64,000 bases of DNA from Vibrio spartinae (GCF_024347135.1 NZ_AP024907.1:3277001-3341000); one strand, 5' to 3'; shown: positions 1 to 8,578, counted from the stretch's first letter. The notes: a model not told the origin generated them from the sequence alone. Program-made: numbers and translations.

Positions 1-2
1 GG

Positions 3-65
3 GAACTGGCAAATATGCTCGCTGATGTTGATCCAAAAATCATTGAATTAGTCAGTCATTACTAA
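3..65 (+). CDS. C-terminal end of an unidentified protein
   Basis: An open frame enters from outside the window and ends with TAA at 63-65. The visible tail reads ELANMLADVDPKIIELVSHY. A Rho-independent terminator follows 48 bp later, which supports this being the true end of a plus-strand gene. Twenty residues are too few to name the family. Confidence 0.5.
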   Translation, partial: ELANMLADVDPKIIELVSHY

Positions 66-112
66 ATAGAACCCACCATCAATCAAGGTAGTGTTTAAAA
101 CGGAACCCATTC

Positions 113-140
113 AGAGCCGCATGATGTTGTGGCTCTTTTT
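113..140 (+). terminator. Rho-independent terminator after the first gene
   Basis: Inverted repeat AGAGCC (113-118) / GGCTCT (131-136) is followed by a T run to 140. It lies just downstream of the partial gene ending at 65. Confidence 0.7.
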
Positions 141-785
141 GTATCAGTCCTTTTCCTGCAAAATCAGGGCTTGCAAAGATAGTCAATATGTTTAAAAATC
201 AAGCAAACCTTAAATTAGGCACTTCATTGTTGTTCATGTAAGTCTATGATTATTCAAAACAATTGCGTGTAGCAATGCGTGTCTAAAATTGGTTTTTTAA
301 CAAGCAAAAATTTAATTAATTTCAATAAAATCATTTGGTTATAAACAAAAATAAAAAATCGTCCATGATTTTTCACCCTGAGAGCATCGATCAATTGAGC
401 TTTGTTGATTCAATGTTTCACTTTATTCAAATCAACCACCCACCAAAGAAAACCATTCAAGGAAGAATGGTTAGGCTTTTCCGGGCAGGACGCCCGTAAA
501 AGTCGGTTCTGGACAACGCGTAACTCAGCCAAATAAAAAAGATTTTCTGGTGACTCTTGCATCTTGGCAAGAGTTACTGGCGCACAGAGCACCGATGCCT
601 CTGAAATCGAAAAACTAAATTGTGCGTCATATCCCGTGGCCGGAGATATCTAAAAAACCGAACAACTCAACGCCAACACCAACCGAAAGCAGCGCTTTGA
701 GAACTCAGGAAAAAACACCGAGATCCAACACCTCTAATCGCTTACAGTCACCACTGTACACCACACCATCGATGAATCCATCATG
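141..785. other. Gene-free stretch
   Basis: About 640 bp, A+T-rich up to about 420. I see no convincing coding frame with a ribosome-binding site. Two small hairpins are present: CGGGC/GCCCG near 482-497 and ACTCTTGC/GCAAGAGT near 553-574. No promoter for the gene at 798 could be assigned with confidence. Confidence 0.5.
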
Positions 786-797
786 TAAGGAGCACAG

Positions 798-1400
798 ATG
801 AACGCCCAACAACTTCTCAGCTTTTTTGCCAAGCATTATGATTTTCAGCGAGCCAATCAGTATCTTGCCGATCCGGAGATCCGCGCCTTTGCGAAATCCT
901 GGCTGACGGTCGAGTTGGGGCAAACGCTGCGACAATATCATCCGCATTCACAACTGACCTATACACCACGCTATACCGTCCACGATAACTACCTTCATTA
1001 CCAAGAAAAGGATGATCAAGTTGACGTTTGTAGTAAACGGAGAGCCTCTTACGCTGATTTCGGTATCCGACAGGAACATAAATCCGTCTGGTATGAAGTG
1101 TTCTCAATGCATGAGCAACAGTTTCGTCACGCCCGTGAGCGGCAGAGAATGCATATGAATATGGCCCGAGTGATGGCTTTTCAGCACTATCTGAAAAGTG
1201 ATCAGGTCTGTTTACTGAGTGTGTTGTGGGGGGCTTTTGATACCCAAGATGCCGCAATGCTGGCTGAATTTGATCATCCGTCCCGCTGTACATATGCGCT
1301 GGATTCTCAGCGCTCGGGGAGCGGCCAGATTTCGCGGTTATGTCAGATTGATAAGCAAGCGAAGCCAAGGCTGATTCTGACGGCCTATATGCCCAAGTGA
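798..1400 (+). CDS. Conserved hypothetical protein, about 200 aa
   Basis: A 200-residue soluble-looking protein with no signal peptide or membrane segment. The start is supported by AAGGAG about 7 bp upstream of the ATG. The middle part (about residues 70-105) is rich in charged and aromatic residues and contains ADFGIRQEHKSVWYEVF. The D-x(n)-E-x-K arrangement there faintly recalls PD-(D/E)XK nuclease cores, but I cannot align the rest, so this is not a function call. The gene is convergent with the Reb cluster that ends at 1491, and there is no evidence that it belongs to that system. Confidence 0.65.
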   Translation: MNAQQLLSFFAKHYDFQRANQYLADPEIRAFAKSWLTVELGQTLRQYHPHSQLTYTPRYTVHDNYLHYQEKDDQVDVCSKRRASYADFGIRQEHKSVWYEVFSMHEQQFRHARERQRMHMNMARVMAFQHYLKSDQVCLLSVLWGAFDTQDAAMLAEFDHPSRCTYALDSQRSGSGQISRLCQIDKQAKPRLILTAYMPK

Positions 1401-1490
1401 TATGCCAAGGTTATATGCCAAAGAAATATTCGTTCCCAAGTCATTATCGACTGAAGTGAGGTGAAGTGAGGTGAGATGAGGTGCGTCGCT

Positions 1491-1757
1491 TTAATCAAAT
1501 TTCTTCGCGACTTCTGCCGCTTTATTCCCCAGTTCAGAAAAATTCGCAGTCCCTTTTTCCATCACTTGCTGAGCTTGTTCAATGACCTTGATATATTTTT
1601 CATCACCGGTCGCCAACAATTGTGACAGTGCCACCCCAATCGCAGTGGTACTGATCGTATTGAGGTTGCGGAGATTATCGACAGCATCCTGAACGGCAAT
1701 CGCCGTTGACTGTGCAACGGACTGTTTCGCCTTGTCAGTGGTTGATCCTTTCGACAT
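1491..1757 (-). CDS. RebB-family R-body protein (longer, RebD-like type)
   Basis: Small 88-residue protein of the Reb type. R-bodies are refractile protein ribbons, coiled in the cytoplasm, built from small hydrophobic/alanine-rich Reb proteins (first known from Caedibacter killer particles). The region AQSTAIAVQDAVDNLRNLNT followed by a small-residue stretch matches the Reb pattern. It is closely related to the 97-residue protein at 3283-3576; both share DNLRNLNT and a C-terminal segment VIEQAQ.V. RBS GAGGAA lies upstream of the ATG. It is the last gene of the leftward cluster. Which Caedibacter Reb it corresponds to cannot be settled by eye. Confidence 0.75.
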   Translation of the reverse strand: MSKGSTTDKAKQSVAQSTAIAVQDAVDNLRNLNTISTTAIGVALSQLLATGDEKYIKVIEQAQQVMEKGTANFSELGNKAAEVAKKFD

Positions 1758-1824
1758 GGTTCCTCATCAAAGCATCACGCTGAATCAAGATAATGCGTCA
1801 AGCGGTGACTTTAATCGTCAGCGC

Positions 1825-2010
1825 TTAACCTTGCTGTAAAATCAGAGCACAAGCGGTGGATGTTGAAGCATTACTGATGGCTTGCATTCCCTGTTGAATT
1901 GTCACCGCATTTTGCATATGCAGTCCCATGGTGTCTGACATGGCTGATTCGGTCAGTTGATTGATCATCTCATCGACCTGTTCCAGATCGGTATTTTCTT
2001 GTTTTGCCAT
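1825..2010 (-). CDS. Small Reb-like protein, 61 aa
   Basis: Starts at MAKQENTD, where GGAGAAGG precedes the ATG; a longer frame reaches 2064 but has no ribosome-binding site. The core MGLHMQNAVTIQQGMQAISN followed by A/S/T-rich ASTSTACALILQQG resembles the centre of the 146-aa Reb-like protein at 2652 (LGLSMYNAITNQQQSQM...ASVTNACARLLQ). So this is a short version of that paralogue with the same helical Q-rich segment. It probably contributes to, or modulates, R-body assembly. Position between two other reb genes, all on the same strand with short gaps, indicates co-transcription. Confidence 0.7.
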   Translation of the reverse strand: MAKQENTDLEQVDEMINQLTESAMSDTMGLHMQNAVTIQQGMQAISNASTSTACALILQQG

Positions 2011-2116
2011 GATGCCTTCTCCGTGGATGAAAGGGGTGCCGTTGGTTGAAAGGGGATTCGCCATTCACAGCCCTTGGTTTGAATGGCTGCCCCTTTTTGT
2101 TAACCAATGCCAATCG

Positions 2117-2383
2117 CTAACCTTTTTCGACAATATCTTCAGCAGCACGACCCAATACCGCAGTACCGATAGCTGTCAGTGAGTTAATGCCTTGAACCGT
2201 TGCCGATTGCATCGTGATGCCAGCCTGTTGCTGTGCCGATGTGGCGTTATGATTGAGATTCGACATCGCCAGACTCATTGAGGTATAGAAGTTGCCCATC
2301 GCATTGGCTGGGGAACTCGCCAGTACCTGCGTATTGGTCTGAGTGATTGCATCTGTAATTTGTTCGTTGACTTTTTTAGACAT
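2117..2383 (-). CDS. RebB-family R-body structural protein
   Basis: 88 residues. It shows the classical RebB features: N-terminal VNEQITDAITQTNTQVLASS, a central segment NAMGNFYTSMSLAMSNLNHN, then AQQQAGITMQSATVQGINSL and a C-terminal AIGTAVLGRAAEDIVEKG. It is clearly paralogous to the three RebB-like proteins at 3635, 4004 and 4288. RBS GAGGAAA is upstream. The family polymerises into the R-body ribbon; extension and retraction depend on pH or ions in characterised cases. Confidence 0.85.
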   Translation of the reverse strand: MSKKVNEQITDAITQTNTQVLASSPANAMGNFYTSMSLAMSNLNHNATSAQQQAGITMQSATVQGINSLTAIGTAVLGRAAEDIVEKG

Positions 2384-2394
2384 AATTTCCTCGT

Positions 2395-2655
2395 TTATGC
2401 GTGCTGCTCAGGCAATACCTGCTGAAGTTGCTGATTGATTTTTTGCATTTCCTGCTCGATCTGGGTGTGAACATCTTCAAACATCTGATTCACTTCCTGA
2501 TGAACCTTCTGAATACTTCCACCCATCTCCAATGCATCAAATTGATCCTGATTCTGGCGAACCATTTGCTGAATCTCTTGCATCTGGTTTTCCGTAGCTT
2601 GCTGAATCTGGTTCAGTCGTTGTTCGATATTGGTGGATGACGGTTGCTCACTCAT
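2395..2655 (-). CDS. Coiled-coil protein within the Reb cluster
   Basis: 86 residues, almost entirely predicted helix: two Q/E-rich stretches (EQRLNQIQQATENQMQEIQQ and EVNQMFEDVHTQIEQEMQKI) separated by a short ALEMGGS linker, so it probably forms an antiparallel coiled-coil hairpin. It lacks the Reb signature. Its ATG overlaps the stop of the upstream gene (ATGA), so translation of the two is coupled. It does not resemble any Reb protein I can recall and may be an assembly factor or cap; that is inference from position. Confidence 0.7.
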   Translation of the reverse strand: MSEQPSSTNIEQRLNQIQQATENQMQEIQQMVRQNQDQFDALEMGGSIQKVHQEVNQMFEDVHTQIEQEMQKINQQLQQVLPEQHA

Positions 2656-3092
2656 TCTTGTATTTCCTCCGGCTGTTGTTTATTCCGTTTTAAAAACTTG
2701 AATAAGTTAAAACGCTTGGTTGGTTTGGTGTTTACCTCTGTATTGTCTGATTCGCTCGCATCCGGAGACAAACGATCCGATCCATCGACAAAAATCGCAG
2801 GCTCTGGTTCTGCCTTCGAATCTTTTCGGGGTGACGCTGACATCTCGGGAGACTGCGTTTGCAGAAGCCGGGCGCAAGCGTTAGTCACCGACGCTGCGGT
2901 TGTCATTTGTGACTGTTGTTGATTGGTAATCGCGTTATACATCGACAGCCCTAACGTATCTGCCAATGTGGTTTCCAACAGGCTGGTCGGCTGGGCTGTA
3001 TATACCTGCAATGTATTGAAATGTTCAATCGTCTGCTGAGGTAACTCTTGGCGCGATTCATTTTCATAGCGGGGATTCTGCTCTTGCATCAT
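2652..3092 (-). CDS. Extended Reb-like protein with long hydrophilic tail
   Basis: 146 residues from the ATG at 3092, preceded by AAGGAG. Residues about 35-80 carry the Reb-like core (TLADTLGLSMYNAITNQQQ then TTAASVTNACARLLQ). The C-terminal half (about 85-146) is acidic and then basic, P/S/E/K-rich, probably disordered, with KRFNLFKFLKRNK near the end. Such an architecture differs from the compact 80-90-aa Reb subunits and suggests a specialised component, for example a terminal or regulatory subunit. Translationally coupled to the coiled-coil gene downstream. Confidence 0.75.
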   Translation of the reverse strand: MMQEQNPRYENESRQELPQQTIEHFNTLQVYTAQPTSLLETTLADTLGLSMYNAITNQQQSQMTTAASVTNACARLLQTQSPEMSASPRKDSKAEPEPAIFVDGSDRLSPDASESDNTEVNTKPTKRFNLFKFLKRNKQQPEEIQE

Positions 3093-3183
3093 CGTCACTC
3101 CTTGATTGTTGCTTATGATCCTGATTTGCGATGAGGAAAATCAAAGACCATGACGTGGATTGAATCAGGATCTATCACTCATA

Positions 3184-3231
3184 TCTCTTCTCTTGCATCT
3201 CTCTTCTCTTGCATCTCTCTTCCCTTGCATA
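3184..3231. repeat. Three tandem copies of a 16-bp unit
   Basis: Unit TCTCTTCTCTTGCATC at 3184-3199 and 3200-3215, with a third degenerate copy (TCTCTTCCCTTGCATA) at 3216-3231. It lies in the gap between two reb genes. Confidence 0.9.
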
Positions 3232-3282
3232 TCTATTCCCTGACGGAGCTTCGATGCGGGATCGCCGTATCAGTCGCAACGG

Positions 3283-3576
3283 TTATTTGGAAGAGTCGTA
3301 CAGCACTGTGGCAATTTTTTCCCCGACGACGCCAAAGTTATCGGCACCATTGGTCACGACTTTTTGGGCCTGCTCAATGACATCGGCATACTTCAAGTCA
3401 CCGGTTTCTAACATCTGACTCAATGCGGAACCGATTGCCGTGGTGCTGAGCGTGTTGAGGTTACGCAGGTTGTCTGTCGCATCCGATAATGCCAGTGCAG
3501 TCGATTGAGCAACCGACTGAAAAGCAGAATTGAACGCACTTTGATCCGGCTCAGGAGGGCGTACAGTGTCTTTCAT
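3283..3576 (-). CDS. RebB-family R-body protein (longer, RebD-like type)
   Basis: 97 residues. Paralogue of the protein at 1491-1757, sharing SVAQSTA.A..DA.DNLRNLNT, STTAIG.ALSQ and a C-terminal VIEQAQKV segment. The N-terminus is extended (MKDTVRPPEPDQSAF). RBS AAGGAG precedes the ATG. Presence of two copies of this subtype, at both sides of the cluster, suggests an internal duplication of a block of reb genes. Confidence 0.8.
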   Translation of the reverse strand: MKDTVRPPEPDQSAFNSAFQSVAQSTALALSDATDNLRNLNTLSTTAIGSALSQMLETGDLKYADVIEQAQKVVTNGADNFGVVGEKIATVLYDSSK

Positions 3577-3634
3577 CCTATGCTCCTTTTAAGTACCTTT
3601 GCCGGCTTATCCGGCAAAGGTAGTGAAAGCATGA

Positions 3635-3895
3635 TTAATCTTTCTCAATAATGCCTTCAGCGCTACGTCCAACCACCGAACCACCGATAGACATCAATGA
3701 GTTGACACCTTGCACGGTGGCAGCCTGCATCGTAATTTGCGCTTGCTGCTGAGCAGCCGTTGCATTATGAGCAGCCGTTCCTAACGCTTGGCCGGTTGAC
3801 ATCAGTAAGTTACCCATTGCCATTGCTGGCGTTTCACCGACGACTTTAGTATTGACTTGTGTGACCGAGTCTGTTACTTGTTCATTCACTGGCAT
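3635..3895 (-). CDS. RebB-family R-body structural protein
   Basis: 86 residues, nearly identical to the product of 4004-4264: both begin with MPVNEQ(V/I)TDSVTQVN and share VVGETPAMAMGNLL, HNATAAQQQAQITMQ and AATVQGVNSLM. Differences cluster in the middle (GQALGTA versus SHALSNA). This is the clearest RebB signature in the window. RBS AAGGA lies upstream. Such near-identical tandem copies are typical of reb clusters, in which two similar subunits may co-polymerise. Confidence 0.9.
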   Translation of the reverse strand: MPVNEQVTDSVTQVNTKVVGETPAMAMGNLLMSTGQALGTAAHNATAAQQQAQITMQAATVQGVNSLMSIGGSVVGRSAEGIIEKD

Positions 3896-4003
3896 TGTGA
3901 TTTCCTTTTACGAGTTAATTAATAAAATGGTGTCCTGCTCACGCCACAATTGGATTTGCACCACAATCGGATGTCAGACAGAACGCGTTAACACGCGCGA
4001 GTG

Positions 4004-4264
4004 TTAACCTTTTTCAATGATGCCTTCAGCACCCCGTCCGATAACGGAGGAACCGATGGCCATCAAAGAATTGACTCCCTGCACGGTCGCGGCCTGCATG
4101 GTAATCTGAGCCTGTTGCTGAGCCGCGGTTGCATTATGTGCTGCATTACTTAATGCATGGCTGGTTGACATCAGCAGGTTACCCATCGCCATCGCGGGAG
4201 TTTCCCCGACAACTTTTGTGTTCACCTGTGTTACTGAATCGGTGATTTGTTCATTCACTGGCAT
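4004..4264 (-). CDS. RebB-family R-body structural protein
   Basis: 86 residues, the sister copy of 3635-3895 (see there). It ends VIGRGAEGIIEKG. RBS AGGAG lies upstream of the ATG. Same strand, about 108 bp gap to the next gene. A recent tandem duplication is the simplest explanation for the pair. Confidence 0.9.
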   Translation of the reverse strand: MPVNEQITDSVTQVNTKVVGETPAMAMGNLLMSTSHALSNAAHNATAAQQQAQITMQAATVQGVNSLMAIGSSVIGRGAEGIIEKG

Positions 4265-4287
4265 AATATTCTCCTACGTTCACTGAA

Positions 4288-4563
4288 TTAGCTTTTCTTC
4301 TTACCACTTGGTTCTAGAATCAGCTCGACACTACGACCGACAATTGCACTACCGGTACTCAGCAATGAATTGACACCCTGTACTGTCGAGGTCTGGTGGA
4401 CCAAAGTTCCCTGCTGGTTCGCACTTACACTGCTGTGCGCTGTCAGCCCCATCGCATGGCTCGTGGAAATCAGCAGATTCCCAATCGCCGCAGCCGGTGT
4501 ACTGCCAACGGCTTCCGTGTTGACTTGGGTTACCGAATCAGTAACCGCATCATTTACTGGCAT
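4288..4563 (-). CDS. RebB-family R-body structural protein, divergent
   Basis: 91 residues from the ATG at 4563, which follows GAGGAG; the open frame extends upstream to 4608 but without a ribosome site. It keeps the frame MPVN.AVTDSVTQVNTE and STVQGVNSLLS but is more divergent, and ends in a basic tail PSGKKKS instead of the EKG/EKD ending of its paralogues. It is the second structural gene after the regulator. Confidence 0.85.
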   Translation of the reverse strand: MPVNDAVTDSVTQVNTEAVGSTPAAAIGNLLISTSHAMGLTAHSSVSANQQGTLVHQTSTVQGVNSLLSTGSAIVGRSVELILEPSGKKKS

Positions 4564-4615
4564 AGATATGCTCCTCTTGGTCATGAAAGATGACGATTCA
4601 TCTTCCAAAGCCGGT

Positions 4616-4822
4616 TCAGGACGACGAACTTTTCAGTGCAATGGCGTAAATCAAACTCGAACTCAATGCACTGTTGGTGACAACTATCGTCTGTATTTGC
4701 TGCTGAACCTGAGTTGCATTCTCTGCGGCCCGGCCAAGTGAGGCAGCAACCAGATTCAATTGCGTGTTTCGTGAAACCTTGGGTGTCAATTCGCTTAACA
4801 ACTTCTGAACATCAACTTCCAT
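4616..4822 (-). CDS. Small Reb-like protein, first structural gene of the cluster
   Basis: 68 residues if it starts at MEVDVQKLL, where GGGAG lies 8 bp upstream; longer starts at 4843 and 4861 lack such a site. The segment NLVAASLGRAAENATQVQQQ followed by QTIVVTNSALSSSLIYAIAL mirrors the AA.NAT..QQQ...Q...V..V.SL pattern of RebB. It lacks the usual N-terminal VTQVNT half, so it is a shortened family member. It follows the regulator gene by about 110 bp on the same strand. Confidence 0.65.
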   Translation of the reverse strand: MEVDVQKLLSELTPKVSRNTQLNLVAASLGRAAENATQVQQQIQTIVVTNSALSSSLIYAIALKSSSS

Positions 4823-4935
4823 CTTCCGGCTCCCTGACGCCATCCTGTGACTGAGTTTCATATTAAAAGTAAGGCGATGGGATAACTTGGCTTAACAGAT
4901 GAATAATCACGGCTTATTCAGCAATAACGCGGTGA

Positions 4936-6114
4936 TTAATGGGCGATGACATATTCGTTTTCCCGGCGTTGCTCTTGCCGGTACTCTCTTGGCGTACAAC
5001 CGGTATAACGTTTGAACATCTTTTCAAAATGGCTAAGGTCACCAAACCCGGCACTCATGCACACATCGGTAATTTTGATCAATGGATTGGTCATGATCAG
5101 ACGCTGTGCTTCACGGATCCGAAGCTGACACAGCATCGTTTTGAATGACGTCCCTAGATGTTCACGGAATAAATATGATAAATGAGAGGCACTGGTATAA
5201 CTGGCTGCGGCTATTTGGCTCAAAGAGATCTCTTCGTGGAAGTGCTCACTTAAAAACAGCAATGCTTTAGATAATGCAGGATGCAAGTTGGTCCATAATG
5301 TTTGATCATGACTGAGTAAATGCTCAATCAAATCTACTTTTGGTGTTGCTTTTTGACAGAGACCTAAACGCACCAGATCATCGGCAGTAATCTCAGTTTG
5401 ATCCAATGAAGTAATTAACAACAATATATTTTGTAACTGACTAATATTGCCGGGCCACTCATATTCTGTCAGTTGTTCCTGAGCATCATCAGAAAATAAA
5501 ACTTGTCGTTCAAATCGGCTCAAGATGTATTGAACATGCTGCTCTATGTCTTGTTTTCTCTCGCGTAGCGGTGGCAAGTGAAAATTAAACTGAGGGACTG
5601 AAGACCCTAATATCTTGGCAATAAATTGCTGTTCCGAAGGTAAGTTATAAAAAGGTTCAGTACAGGAGACAATTAAACGAATCTTATTTTTTCTTAATGC
5701 TTCTTGAAATGAATCTTGTGTTAATAAGAAAATTAATTCGTCTTTGAATGAGGGGTCTAACTTGTCAACTTCTTCCAGATAAATAGAGCCTTTCCCAACG
5801 TGATCAATACAATGATGCAGATAGTCGCGATAGGTTTGCGCATTATGCAGATTTGCGGGAATACAGATGAACGGCTCCCGGGAGCGAGCGCTGTGATAGT
5901 GAATATTACATGCCACATCTTTTTTTTCACACCCCTGATCACCAGATATAAAGACAGGAAAATCGACTTCCGAGGCAAAACGAATTTGTTGTTTAATCCG
6001 CTTCATCAAATTCGAATCACCAAGAATAGGATAGAAAAAACCGTTGTCGTGATTGAAAGTCTCTGAGGTTCGTGATGTAGATGAATCGTATAAGTGATGT
6101 GTCTTATTTATCAT
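4936..6114 (-). CDS. AAA+ / AraC-type transcription regulator of the Reb locus
   Basis: 392 residues. Residues about 30-250 resemble the AAA+ core of sigma54 activators: a Walker-A-like loop GDQGCEKKD (canonical GESGTGKE), Walker-B-like GSIYLEEVDKL, PPLRERKQDI and YEWPGNISQLQN. The GAFTGA loop needed to contact sigma54 is absent and Walker A and B are altered, so ATP-driven sigma54 activation is doubtful. The C-terminal about 100 residues are an AraC/XylS helix-turn-helix pair (ISLSQIAAASYTSASHLSYL; ITDVCMSAGFGDLSHFEKMF; ending GCTPREYRQ), where a Fis-type helix would be expected. It directly precedes the reb genes on the same strand and is the obvious candidate for their activator. Its ligand and DNA site are unknown. 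Confidence 0.85.
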   Translation of the reverse strand: MINKTHHLYDSSTSRTSETFNHDNGFFYPILGDSNLMKRIKQQIRFASEVDFPVFISGDQGCEKKDVACNIHYHSARSREPFICIPANLHNAQTYRDYLHHCIDHVGKGSIYLEEVDKLDPSFKDELIFLLTQDSFQEALRKNKIRLIVSCTEPFYNLPSEQQFIAKILGSSVPQFNFHLPPLRERKQDIEQHVQYILSRFERQVLFSDDAQEQLTEYEWPGNISQLQNILLLITSLDQTEITADDLVRLGLCQKATPKVDLIEHLLSHDQTLWTNLHPALSKALLFLSEHFHEEISLSQIAAASYTSASHLSYLFREHLGTSFKTMLCQLRIREAQRLIMTNPLIKITDVCMSAGFGDLSHFEKMFKRYTGCTPREYRQEQRRENEYVIAH

Positions 6115-6563
6115 TGTTTAATTCCTTTTATTTACCATTGACGTCAACGTTTATGCTAAACGGGACAATCTGGTTAATATTGGAATTTACAATGATCTTT
6201 ACGGTTTAAATGATGCTAATAATATTTGTACACATTACTTTTTTTCGCAAATAATTTTCACAAATAACATTTAAAATATGCAAATTTCTATCAAATCTGT
6301 GATTATTAATCATTTAGTAAATTTATCATTAACGATGAACCAATTAATTGAATCGTGCTAAACCCATTCAGTCGCTCAAGTCAATGCGATCAGTTTTCCT
6401 TTATGATATTGAATAAAAAGCAGCGCCTCTTTTGGTGTAACAAATGCAAATAACACCTCGAATCGATCATATTTTTAATCGTTTTGTTCCATCGTATTCA
6501 TCGTTAACATTCATTTTATTTATAGAATTTTATCAGTGTATACTCGATTCTGGGCAGAAAAGG
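6115..6563. other. A+T-rich upstream region of the Reb regulator
   Basis: About 450 bp without a coding frame, strongly A+T-rich. It must carry the promoter of the regulator gene starting at 6114. I found no certain -10/-35 pair or operator. Confidence 0.5.
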
Positions 6564-6611
6564 GCTTTTGTCATACATGAAGGAAGTCAGCATGTATGAC
6601 AAAAGCTTTTT
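6564..6611 (+). terminator. Long perfect hairpin with T run
   Basis: Arms GCTTTTGTCATACATG (6564-6579) and CATGTATGACAAAAGC (6591-6606) are perfectly complementary over 16 bp around an 11-nt loop, followed by five T. It looks like a Rho-independent terminator for plus-strand transcription, but no plus-strand gene lies immediately before it. Confidence 0.6.
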
Positions 6612-6781
6612 AAACATAATCATAGGACGGAGATTGGCTTTGACAAGTCAGGCTCAGACGCTGACTGAGATGGAAACGAGCAACCAAGCTCGACACTCAA
6701 TGGGTCTGAAGATATTCAATCTCGCGAGGAAATCCCCAAACTCACTGACGTTATCAAACTGAATCAAAATATAATCTATTT

Positions 6782-6837
6782 GGCTCACGAGACAATACAG
6801 CGCTGTTCTGCCCGAATAAGACGCTGTCTCGTGAGCC
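6782..6837. terminator. 13-bp perfect inverted repeat downstream of the PTS gene
   Basis: GGCTCACGAGACA (6782-6794) pairs with TGTCTCGTGAGCC (6825-6837) around a 30-nt loop. It lies 120 bp past the end of the PTS gene. A T run is lacking, so terminator is only the likeliest reading. Confidence 0.4.
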
Positions 6838-6958
6838 ATTCCCGATCAGTATCATGGTGAAGTCGGTGTATCACGCACCATCTCTATCACGGTGTTCCGG
6901 CACCCCTTCAAATTAAATCAGAAACCAAACCGCCACCTGCTCAGCTTCTGCTCACCTG

Positions 6959-8401
<1,443 letters not shown>

Positions 8402-8425
8402 TTATTTATTCACATACCGAGGAGC

Positions 8426-8482
8426 AAAAAAAAACCTGAAAGCGTTGGTTCATATTTCAATGAACCAACGCTTTCAGGTTTT
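8426..8482 (-). terminator. Leader terminator in front of the PTS gene
   Basis: Perfect 23-bp inverted repeat (8431-8453 with 8460-8482, 6-nt loop). On the minus strand it is followed by a run of nine T (8434 down to 8426). It lies between the antiterminator element and the start codon and would stop transcription before the PTS gene in the absence of an antiterminator. Confidence 0.9.
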
Positions 8483-8505
8483 GCCCGCTTTCACGGTAAC
8501 AATCC
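8477..8505 (-). promoter_or_regulatory. Ribonucleic antiterminator (RAT) of the BglG/LicT type
   Basis: On the minus strand the 29 nt start with GGATTGTTACCG and end with GCGGGCAAAACC, matching the known RAT consensus (GGATTGTTACTGC...GCAGGCAAAACC) nearly base for base. Its 3' end overlaps the first arm of the leader terminator, which makes the two structures mutually exclusive. A BglG-family protein, regulated by PTS phosphorylation, should bind here; none is encoded in this window. Confidence 0.9.
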
Positions 8506-8526
8506 AATATGAGTACGTTTTACCCT

Positions 8527-8578
8527 CTATTATTCAATCAAACAATGAAGAACAATTGCGACTGTGATACGGATCAGG
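8527..8578 (-). promoter_or_regulatory. Possible promoter and CRP-like site of the PTS gene
   Basis: Minus-strand TTGTTC (8550-8555) and TAATAG (8527-8532) are 17 bp apart, a weak -35/-10 pair. Upstream, TGTGA (8563-8567) and TCAGG (8574-8578) with a 6-bp spacer match a CRP site at 8 of 10 positions. The spacing to the promoter is not a standard class I or II distance, so both calls are tentative. Confidence 0.25.

Noticed and set aside
410..592. Minus-strand frame of 60 codons
   Set aside because: No ribosome-binding site, no recognisable family and it overlaps hairpins; taken as chance.
817..1368. Long minus-strand frame opposite the gene at 798-1400
   Set aside because: Antisense shadow of a gene with a good ribosome site; the antisense frame has none.
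2401..2640. Plus-strand leucine-rich frame of 79 codons
   Set aside because: Mirror of the coiled-coil gene on the minus strand; leucine richness comes from complementing glutamine/glutamate codons.
4823..4935. Sigma54 (-24/-12) promoter before the reb genes
   Set aside because: Suspected because of the AAA+ domain of the regulator, but no TGGCA-N7-TTGC-like sequence was found in the gap.
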